Assembly: GCF_003952385.1 (NCBI RefSeq)
Contig: NZ_CP034444.1
Location: forward strand, 6,771,001 to 6,835,000
Direction: 5' to 3'
Source: Mesorhizobium sp. M1D.F.Ca.ET.043.01.1.1
GTDB taxonomy: Bacteria; Pseudomonadota; Alphaproteobacteria; Rhizobiales; Rhizobiaceae
Length of the DNA: 64,000 nt
The position numbers were made by a program, and so were the translations under genes. The notes below the pieces were generated by a model. The model was given only the letters and a program-made list of their open reading frames with translations, had not been told where the DNA came from and did no database searches. This document shows, in pieces, positions 57,412 through 64,000 of this stretch. Within the stretch, counting starts at the first letter, position 1, and each line of letters begins with the position of its first letter.

Positions 57412-60400
57412 ATGATCAGGTGGAAGTACTTCAAGGGCATATGCGAGGCCCAGAAAAAACAGGGTCCGGTGTCGGCAATGCCGCCATTCGACCTCGGCAG
57501 GCTGCGCACGAAGGGCGTGTTGTCGCGCATCGTCGAATTCTTTCTTCGGGATCATCCCCTCTGGGGACTGACCTTGCTGCGGCGCTTCCACCCGAACCTC
57601 GCCATAGGCCGCAGATTTCTCCTCGTCACCAAGGGAGTGGATGTCCGCGACATACTGGAGCGCGGCGACGAGTTCGAGACGCCTTACGGGCCGGAGATGA
57701 CCGAGCTGGCGAGGGGATCGAACTTCATTCTCGGCATGCAGGACAGCGCCGCCTACCGGCAGATGAAGTCGGCCGTGCTCAGCGCCTTTCCGCCGTCGGA
57801 AGTCGAAGCCGCCGTGAGGCCGATCGCCGAGCGCCATTCGCATGACATCATGACCCGTGCCAGTCCCGGTTTCGATGCCGTTGCCGGATTGATGAAGATC
57901 GTGCCGGTGCGCATCTGCCGCGATTATTTCGGCCTCGAGATCGACGACGAGACCGAATTCGCCGACTGGTCGATCGCGCTCAGCGCACTGTTCTTTTCCG
58001 ATCCGATGGCCAATGCTACGACGCGCCAGCTCGCGATGGTCGGCGGCGACCGCCTGATCAAGGTCATCGATCGATCGATCGCCGCGATCAGGAACCGGCA
58101 GGAGAGAGACGACCGGCCGCTGGCGCGGCTTGTCGCCCAGCTCGATCAGAAGCGTCTGTCGCTGCCCGACATCCGTTCCATCATGCTCGGCATGATCGCC
58201 GGCTTCGTACCGACCAACGTGCTTGCCGGAGGCAATTGCCTGGACGTGATCCTGTCGCGCGCCGACGCACGGCAGGCGGTCGATGCGGCGCTTGCGGAGA
58301 ACAGCATCGACAAGCTCGACCGGGCGGTGCTCGAAGCCATGCGCTTCAAGCCGATCTGGATCGGGCCCTGGCGCTACACCAGGCGCGACGCGGTGATCGG
58401 CCAGGGCACGCGCCGTGAGCGACTGGTCAAGGCCGGGACCGTCGTGATGCCGGCGACGCTGTCAGCCATGTTCGATCCGGAAATCGTGCAGCGGCCAAAC
58501 GAGTTCGACACCTCGCGGCCGTATCGCGACTATATGGTTTTCGGCCACGGCATTCATCTTTGCATCGGCGCCGAGATCGCGCGCATCCAGATCGGCGAAT
58601 GCGTTCGCGCGCTGTTCAGCAAGCCAAAGCTCAATCGCGTCCGGGGCAGGGCCGGCAAATTAGGCTTTGTCGGCGCCTATCCGGCGAACCTCAAGGTCGA
58701 TTTCGAGCGCTCGCCGCTTTGTCGCACGGTCGACCAGTCGATGGTGACGGTGGTCTGCCCGATCAACCACGCCGTGCCGCTGGACGCCGTGCGCTACAAG
58801 GTCGAGGCGCTCGGCAATCCAGCCATCGACGAGCTCAAGGACGCGCTCAACGGGGTCGGCACGATTCATTTCGCCAGCTTGGCAGTCGCCGCCACCGGCA
58901 AGGGCGAGAAATCGAGCCTGGAGACCGGGGCGCTCGTATTCGAAATCTCCGGCGACGGCAGCACCGATGACGTCATTGGCGCCATCACGCAAGCCATTGG
59001 CCACCGGCTGCGGCCGATCTTCAGGGAGGCGTGCGGGTTGCGGGACGGCGCCTCGCTCGAGGGATTCCTAAAGAAGCATCACATCGCAATATCGCCCTCT
59101 TTCGGCAGCGCGGCAGGGCTGGTCTTTGCCGGAACTCCGGGGCATTCGGTCCGGCGCATCAAGGCTGAACAGGAGCTGTTCGAAGCAGTGCGGGGCGTCG
59201 TCGAGCGACCGCGCAGTGGCATAGGCGATGCTCCCGCGGTGCTTGCCGAGGCGCGCCAGCGTCTGCGGTTGCTGGAAACATTCCCCTGGGCATTCGAACC
59301 GGCCGAAAGTCTGCTCGAGAAACCGCCAGGCAGCTGGCGTCGGGCATTTGGCGCGACGTTCCTTGCGCCGCCGGTGTTTGCAGGCGTTATCGCGCTCTGG
59401 CTCGGCTGCGCTTGGCTGACCTATGCGCAAGTGTTCGAAAATCCAGTCGGGTTCGACCTGCGCAGCATCTTCATCGCCGGCATCTCGCTGTTGCTGAGCG
59501 CGCTTGGAATACTGGCATCCGCCGCGCTCCTGCTTGCGCTCTGCTTCTGGGCGCTGCGATACCTGGAGGACAAGGATCGGCCGGAGACCACATCGATCGA
59601 CATATCTTCCCTGAAAGAGATCCTCGCCAAGGAGGACCATGCGGCGCAAAACAATCTGACCGCGATTTCGACGATGAAGGCCGGCGCCTTGAGACGCCTG
59701 GCGCTCAGGCTTTCCTTTTACCTGATCTCGATAGGGGCGCAGAAAGCGTTCAGGCCGGGCTTTCTCAACACCATCAACACCATCCATTTCGCCCGTTGGA
59801 TATTGCTGCCCGGCACCGACAAGCTGATGTTCTTCTCCAACTACGGCGGCAGCTGGGAAAGCTATCTCGAGGACTTCATAGCCAAGGCGGCGGCTGGCTT
59901 GACAGGCGTCTGGAGCAACACCAAGGGCTATCCGCGCACGCGCTGGCTGTTTCTCGACGGCGCGCGCGACGGCGACCGCTTCAAGCGCTGGGCGCGGCGC
60001 CAGCAGGTGCCGACGCTGTTCTGGTACTCGGCCTATCCAGACCTCAACACTGGGCGTATCCGCATCAACTCCCGGATACGGCGTGGCATTGCATCGGCCA
60101 TCGGCAACGAGGCTCGCGACTGGCTGAGCCTGTTCGGTTCGCTGCAGCGGCCGGCGGCCGAGAAAACCACGGTCGAAAAGACCACCTCGCTGCTGGCCAA
60201 CTTCAATTCCGCCTTCCCGACGCCTCTCGAACAGCAACTGGAAACCGGAGAGATCCAGACCATCTTCTTCGGCCCATTGGGCGCGCTTGCCATAGGCCAT
60301 ATGCTGGCGATCCAGGTGCCGGACAACCTGCAGTCGGGAGCCCGCAAGGCATGGCTGGATTTCGTGCTCAAGCGGACAACCTTCGGCGACGGCGTACCCG

Positions 60401-61752
60401 CCGATCGGGCCATGATCGTGGCTTTCGGCCCTTGCGGGCTCAGACACCTCGGCCTGCAGGGCAATGTCGACGACGATCCGCTCGATACCTTCCCGATTGC
60501 CTTCCGGCACGGCATGGGCAACCCGGAGCGCAGCCGCATCCTCGATGATACCGGTGGCGATGGTCCGGAAAAATGGGAATGGGGTTCGGCCGACAGGCGT
60601 ATAGACGCGGTCATCGTGTGCTACGCCAGGCTGCAAGAAACACTGGAGACGGATGTAGCCGCGGTGAAGCGAGAGACGGCGGGCGCGGGAATGACGATCG
60701 TCGCCGAACTGCCGCTCATCGTCAATCGCGAGCCGAAGAAGGATCCCGCATCCTCCCGTGCCGCCAAGAAGGACGGCGAGGCCGCCAAAGACGCCACCAA
60801 AAATGACGGCAAGCCGCAGCGCGAGCGCGCCTATGAGCACTTCGGCTTTGTCGACGGCGTTTCCCAGCCGGTCATCCGGGGCACGTCACGCGCCAACAAA
60901 GGTGTCGCACCGATGCATCTTGTCGCGCCGGGCGAGTTTCTGTTCGGCTACCGCGACGAGCACGGCTTTTATCCGTCCTCTCCTTCCGTCTCGGCCGCAC
61001 AGGACCAGACTGGAATCCTGTCGCAGGTGCGCCGCAGCCGTCAAATTCCAGGTCTGCCTCCGCCGCCGCGCGACTTCGGCCGCAACGGCTCCTTCCTCGT
61101 CGTGCGGCAATTCGAGCAGCATGTCGATCGCTTCGACGCTTATTGCGTCAAGGCCGCCGCGACCGCTGCGGGCGAGACGAAAAACCCGGCCATCACGCAA
61201 GACTGGGTTGCCGCCAAGATGCTCGGCCGCTGGCAGAACGGCAGTTCGATGGCGCGCAATCCTGACCGCCCGGGCCGTGCCATAGACAATGACTTCGCGC
61301 TCGGTGCCGAGGATCCGCAAGGACATCATTGTCCTCTGGGTTCCCATGTACGCCGCTCCAACCCGCGCGATTCGCTGGGGGAGGATCGCGAGACCCAGAT
61401 TCAGATCGGCAAGCGCCATCGCATTCTGCGCGTCGGTCGCACCTACGAGAAAAAGAAGAGGGGCGGAAAGGTCGAAAAAGGTCTGCTCTTCATGTGCCTC
61501 AACGCCGACATCGAGCGCCAGTACGAGTTCATCCAGCAGACCTGGGTTTCGTCCGCCTCGTTCCAGGGGCTGGTCGCCGAGAAGGACCCGATGATCGGGA
61601 CGCAAGAAGGCAGCCACGGCCGGTTCTCGATCCCGTCATGGGAAAAGGTCACGGTGCTTGAGAACATGCCGCAATTCGTCACCACGAAGGGCGGCGGCTA
61701 CTTCTTCATGCCGAGCCGGTCCGCGCTGCGCTACCTGATTTCGCGGCTCTGA
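57412..61752 (+). CDS. Cytochrome P450 / membrane hairpin / DyP-type peroxidase fusion
   Basis: The 1446-residue protein has two heme domains. Residues 1 to about 440 are a P450 with the K-helix ExxR (E308-R311) and heme ligand C384 in FGHGIHLCIG. The I-helix reads A263-G-F-V-P-T268, without the usual Asp/Glu-Thr pair. Residues 945-1446 are a DyP-type peroxidase: distal aspartate D1148 in FGFVDGVSQP, proximal histidine H1312 in CPLGSHVRRSNPR, distal arginine R1340 in HRILRVG. Between them lie two related modules with TIHFA (484-488 and 790-794) and two membrane helices (about 649-672 and 686-718). No signal peptide or redox partner is seen. The reaction is unknown; a peroxide-driven oxidation is a plausible guess. 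Confidence 0.92.
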   Translation: MIRWKYFKGICEAQKKQGPVSAMPPFDLGRLRTKGVLSRIVEFFLRDHPLWGLTLLRRFHPNLAIGRRFLLVTKGVDVRDILERGDEFETPYGPEMTELARGSNFILGMQDSAAYRQMKSAVLSAFPPSEVEAAVRPIAERHSHDIMTRASPGFDAVAGLMKIVPVRICRDYFGLEIDDETEFADWSIALSALFFSDPMANATTRQLAMVGGDRLIKVIDRSIAAIRNRQERDDRPLARLVAQLDQKRLSLPDIRSIMLGMIAGFVPTNVLAGGNCLDVILSRADARQAVDAALAENSIDKLDRAVLEAMRFKPIWIGPWRYTRRDAVIGQGTRRERLVKAGTVVMPATLSAMFDPEIVQRPNEFDTSRPYRDYMVFGHGIHLCIGAEIARIQIGECVRALFSKPKLNRVRGRAGKLGFVGAYPANLKVDFERSPLCRTVDQSMVTVVCPINHAVPLDAVRYKVEALGNPAIDELKDALNGVGTIHFASLAVAATGKGEKSSLETGALVFEISGDGSTDDVIGAITQAIGHRLRPIFREACGLRDGASLEGFLKKHHIAISPSFGSAAGLVFAGTPGHSVRRIKAEQELFEAVRGVVERPRSGIGDAPAVLAEARQRLRLLETFPWAFEPAESLLEKPPGSWRRAFGATFLAPPVFAGVIALWLGCAWLTYAQVFENPVGFDLRSIFIAGISLLLSALGILASAALLLALCFWALRYLEDKDRPETTSIDISSLKEILAKEDHAAQNNLTAISTMKAGALRRLALRLSFYLISIGAQKAFRPGFLNTINTIHFARWILLPGTDKLMFFSNYGGSWESYLEDFIAKAAAGLTGVWSNTKGYPRTRWLFLDGARDGDRFKRWARRQQVPTLFWYSAYPDLNTGRIRINSRIRRGIASAIGNEARDWLSLFGSLQRPAAEKTTVEKTTSLLANFNSAFPTPLEQQLETGEIQTIFFGPLGALAIGHMLAIQVPDNLQSGARKAWLDFVLKRTTFGDGVPADRAMIVAFGPCGLRHLGLQGNVDDDPLDTFPIAFRHGMGNPERSRILDDTGGDGPEKWEWGSADRRIDAVIVCYARLQETLETDVAAVKRETAGAGMTIVAELPLIVNREPKKDPASSRAAKKDGEAAKDATKNDGKPQRERAYEHFGFVDGVSQPVIRGTSRANKGVAPMHLVAPGEFLFGYRDEHGFYPSSPSVSAAQDQTGILSQVRRSRQIPGLPPPPRDFGRNGSFLVVRQFEQHVDRFDAYCVKAAATAAGETKNPAITQDWVAAKMLGRWQNGSSMARNPDRPGRAIDNDFALGAEDPQGHHCPLGSHVRRSNPRDSLGEDRETQIQIGKRHRILRVGRTYEKKKRGGKVEKGLLFMCLNADIERQYEFIQQTWVSSASFQGLVAEKDPMIGTQEGSHGRFSIPSWEKVTVLENMPQFVTTKGGGYFFMPSRSALRYLISRL

Positions 61753-61768
61753 TTCGGGTCGATAGCCT

Positions 61769-62455
61769 TCAGTCGTCGTCCTGCGAATCGGCGATGTGGT
61801 TCAGCGCGGCGGCATTGATGATGCGCAGCCCGCCACGTTTGATGGCGATCATGTGCCGGTTGCGCCAGTCGTTGAGCGTCTTGTTGACGGATTCACGCGT
61901 CGCGCCGAGGAACTCGCCGAGCTCCGATTGCGAGATCGGAACCCAGCCGGCGGAGTCGGCCATGACGCCGCTGAGGAACACCAGCCGCTTCGCCAGCCGG
62001 GCCTCGATGCCGAAGAAGGCCTGGTCGCCGAGCTCTCCGCTGATCCAGCGCAGCCGCGTGCACAGGAGTTCGATCATGGCGCGCGCCAGCGGTGGATTTT
62101 TTTCAATTCGATCAAAGAGTTGCGTCCGGCTGAGCGAAACCAGCTCGCATGCGGTGAGGCAGATGGCGGTCGCCGTGCGCGGGCGTCCGTCCAAGGCGCC
62201 GATCTCGCCGACGAGGCTGCGCGACAGCTCGATGTTGGCCACCAGCTTCTGTCCGCCCGGTGAATAGAGCGAAATTTCGACCGTGCCGCTCATCACGCCG
62301 TAGATGCGGTCGGACGTGTCCTCCTGGACGAACAGGTGCTGACCGGCGGCATAGCGTTCGACCTTGCAGCCGCTGAATAGCAGATCGAACTGACGCGGAT
62401 CGATCCGCGCCAGACGCGGCAGGCCGCTCCTGTCGTCTGCGCCGGCTGTGGACAT
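61769..62455 (-). CDS. Crp/Fnr-family regulator with cAMP-pocket residues
   Basis: The 228-residue protein has a cyclic-nucleotide-binding domain with the phosphate cassette GEIGALDGRPRTATA (E84, R93, T94, matching E72, R82, S83 of E. coli CRP) and a helix-turn-helix QSELGEFLGATRESVNKTL. R187 and E188 match the CRP residues that read TGTGA, and K192 replaces R185. There are no FNR-type N-terminal cysteines. It therefore probably binds cAMP (or cGMP) and TGTGA-type sites, two of which flank this locus. ATG 62455 is chosen; 19 upstream codons lack family similarity. It is convergent with the fusion gene (16-base gap). Confidence 0.92.
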   Translation of the reverse strand: MSTAGADDRSGLPRLARIDPRQFDLLFSGCKVERYAAGQHLFVQEDTSDRIYGVMSGTVEISLYSPGGQKLVANIELSRSLVGEIGALDGRPRTATAICLTACELVSLSRTQLFDRIEKNPPLARAMIELLCTRLRWISGELGDQAFFGIEARLAKRLVFLSGVMADSAGWVPISQSELGEFLGATRESVNKTLNDWRNRHMIAIKRGGLRIINAAALNHIADSQDDD

Positions 62456-62851
62456 GGTGCGATTCCGCCTCTCGTTGAGCGGAAATTGTATGACAAGTGC
62501 GTGCTCGATCAAGGCCTGGTCTCCTTTCGTGGCGATTACGGCAACACACGACGGCCTTGGAGATCGAGCGCCAGACGTGCGCTGCCGGCATGGAATTTAG
62601 CCGGCAACTTCCCTTGCAACGGGAATCGGAGCGCGCTGGCGGACGCGAACCGATCTGCGAAACGCCGTCCGCGCGCGTGGCGGGAGGTGACCGACGCGCG
62701 CGAACAGCAAATCTGAAAATGGCTAGGTGATCGAAATTCCCTGCCGAGGACCGACCCATTTCCAGGTCCGGAAGCCATACGAGCCCGTGCATTTGAAGCA
62801 GAAGCCAGTGCCACCCGGTGCGATATCTGTGCGTGAAGTGCGCCCGGCGTA

Positions 62852-62867
62852 TGTGAAGGCGATCACA
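62852..62867. promoter_or_regulatory. Exact Crp consensus site upstream of the protease gene
   Basis: TGTGA-AGGCGA-TCACA matches the CRP consensus at all ten fixed positions. It lies 189 bases before the protease ATG. A TATGTT at 62908-62913 could be the -10 element of a promoter starting near 62920, placing the site near -61, a classical class I position; that promoter is inference. Confidence 0.8.
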
Positions 62868-62954
62868 GAAGCGCTTGTCGGCCGGCGCGATTGTCATTTG
62901 GCGAATGTATGTTTCAGGCAACAAGAAGATGATGCCGAAACACAACCGACATGA

Positions 62955-62969
62955 TTGCCTAGTTGGCAA
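62955..62969. promoter_or_regulatory. TTGCC-N5-GGCAA inverted repeat
   Basis: A perfect 5-bp inverted repeat with a 5-base spacer, 87 bases before the protease start. It could be an operator, but the match is short and no regulator is assigned. Confidence 0.35.
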
Positions 62970-63056
62970 ATAGATCGATCGAATCATGGTTTGAAAACTT
63001 GGCTTGACTGGAATTGACAGCCGACGCCATGGTTCCATTTGCGGGGAGGGGGTGCG

Positions 63057-64000
63057 ATGGCGGCAAAGGGGCTCCTGGTCAAGGTTCGCGGCGATGGCGC
63101 CGGGCTTTCGGCGCAAGGCCGGTCGCTGGGCATCGGGGGCATCCAGGCCGAACCGATCCTGACTCTGCCGCCTGACTACGGAGCAAACCTCGGCGCTGCG
63201 GAGGGGCGTGGAGCGACCTGGCTACGTGTTTCCACCACGGCGACAAGCTCGGACAATCCCTGGGACGATGCTCATAAATTCGTGTCCCGCGGCGGAGGTC
63301 TCGCAGCGGCTGGCGCTGAAGTGCTGGCGGTTGAGCCCGATATCGATCAGCCATGGCCCTACAAGAACGGCAGCGGCGACCGTGGCATGGCGGCGAGCGC
63401 CAGCCCTGCCTGCACCTTCGACGATCAGGACTCTCGCGGCGGCCAGGCGGTTGTCGGGGACGGCGTCGCCTGGAACGCCGGGCCGAATTTCAGCCAATTC
63501 GCGGCCGCCCGCGCCAGAGTAGGCGCCAAGCAGACCAACATCACCATCGCTCATCTCGATACCGGCTTCGATCCTGGCCACTGCACCTTGCCGGTCGGAC
63601 TTCTCGCGACCAAGCAGCGTAATTTCGTCGACGACGGCACCGGGCCGAACAATGCGACCGATCATGCGCCCGCGGGTACCCTCACCAGCAATCGCGGCCA
63701 CGGCACCGGCACGCTCAGCCTGCTTGCCGGCAACAAGCTCGACGGCACGTCGCCGAATTGGCCGGGCTTCACCGATTTCGTCGGCGGATCTCCGCTGGCA
63801 AAGATCCTGCCGGTGCGCATCGCCAACTGGGTGGTGCGCCTGACCACTGGTACCATGGTGCAAGGCATCGACTATGCGCGCCAACAGGGTGCACAGGTGC
63901 TGTCGATGAGCATGGGCGGCCTCACCTCGCAAGCGCTGGTGGATGCCGTCAACCTCGCTTATGACCAAGGCCTGGTCATGGTGACCGCAGCCGGCAACAA
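63057..64000 (+). CDS. Subtilisin-like (S8) serine protease, N-terminal part
   Basis: The frame is open from ATG 63057 to the window edge (at least 314 residues, C-terminus missing). The catalytic aspartate is in IAHLDTGFDPGH and the catalytic histidine in NRGHGTGTLSLLAGN; VLSMSMGG and MVTAAGN match the next conserved strands. The serine lies beyond the edge. An N-terminal region of about 165 residues has no recognisable prodomain and no signal peptide or membrane helix (MAAKGLLVKVRGDGAG), so the protein is probably intracellular. Its upstream region carries an exact Crp site, linking it to the adjacent regulator. Confidence 0.88.
   Translation, partial: MAAKGLLVKVRGDGAGLSAQGRSLGIGGIQAEPILTLPPDYGANLGAAEGRGATWLRVSTTATSSDNPWDDAHKFVSRGGGLAAAGAEVLAVEPDIDQPWPYKNGSGDRGMAASASPACTFDDQDSRGGQAVVGDGVAWNAGPNFSQFAAARARVGAKQTNITIAHLDTGFDPGHCTLPVGLLATKQRNFVDDGTGPNNATDHAPAGTLTSNRGHGTGTLSLLAGNKLDGTSPNWPGFTDFVGGSPLAKILPVRIANWVVRLTTGTMVQGIDYARQQGAQVLSMSMGGLTSQALVDAVNLAYDQGLVMVTAAGN

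Larger units (their letters stand above)
62456..63056. other. Divergent regulatory region between the Crp gene and the protease gene
   Basis: About 600 bases without a convincing gene. It holds the second Crp site (62852-62867) and a TTGCC/GGCAA inverted repeat (62955-62969). Short reading frames here have no start signals or family similarity. It should contain the promoters of both flanking genes. Confidence 0.6.

Noticed and set aside
62486..62954. Small reading frames between the Crp and protease genes
   Set aside because: No ribosome binding sites, no similarity, and they cross the Crp site and probable promoter region.

Overview
The window looks like chromosome of an alphaproteobacterium of the order Rhizobiales, most likely Mesorhizobium or a close relative. 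This is an inference from high GC, from protein sequences that read as rhizobial throughout, and from gene orders typical of the group: lpxD-fabZ-lpxA-lpxI-lpxB, trpD-trpC-moaC-moeA-lexA, and tpiA-secG near pyrG. I saw no rRNA, tRNA, CRISPR array, prophage or transposase.

Layout. 1-4478 (+): lipid A synthesis with fabZ. 4539-7474 (-): gltA and gltX. 7576-10041 (+): comEC, meeting lexA tail to tail. 10025-16399 (-): lexA, moeA, moaC, trpC, trpD and ppiD, with an alphaproteobacterial LexA box before lexA. 16544-21148 (+): tpiA, secG, a periplasmic L,D-transpeptidase and pyrG, followed by a frameshifted DUF1697 gene ending in an 8-bp tandem repeat. 21800-23257 (-): NCS1 transporter. 23954-31002 (-): a type I secretion locus with a large T1SS-143/DUF5801-like surface protein, ABC exporter and membrane fusion protein. 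31502-41863: mixed housekeeping and repair genes (dusA, retropepsin-like protease, DUF1289, cobT, a PleC/DivJ-like kinase, nuclease, GST, UDG-like protein, Lrp regulator, AlkD-like protein, GNAT, dehydrogenase). 42063-44464 (-): polar amino acid uptake. 44616-48820 (-): mobB, mobA, an EamA transporter, two small secreted proteins and moaA. 49016-55099: DUF971, a flavin-binding protein, a MarR/hydrolase pair, a rhodanese, a second L,D-transpeptidase and small membrane or secreted proteins.

The most unusual part is 55510-64000. It holds a class III nucleotide cyclase with TolB-like and TPR parts; a 1446-residue protein joining a cytochrome P450, a membrane hairpin and a DyP-type peroxidase; a Crp-family regulator with intact cyclic-nucleotide and DNA-contact residues; and the start of a subtilisin-like protease with no signal peptide. 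Two exact TGTGA-N6-TCACA sites lie in this stretch, one upstream of the P450-DyP gene and one upstream of the protease. I read this as a self-contained cyclic-nucleotide/Crp-controlled module whose outputs are a double-heme oxidative enzyme and a protease. The sequence motifs are seen directly; the circuit and its function are inference.

A second theme is a set of interspersed palindromic repeats lying exactly at the 3' ends of genes. At seven gene ends (lpxB, DUF1697, trpC, the histidine kinase, the HisM-type permease, the second L,D-transpeptidase and the membrane protein facing it) the repeat supplies the stop codon, and in several cases the last few residues.
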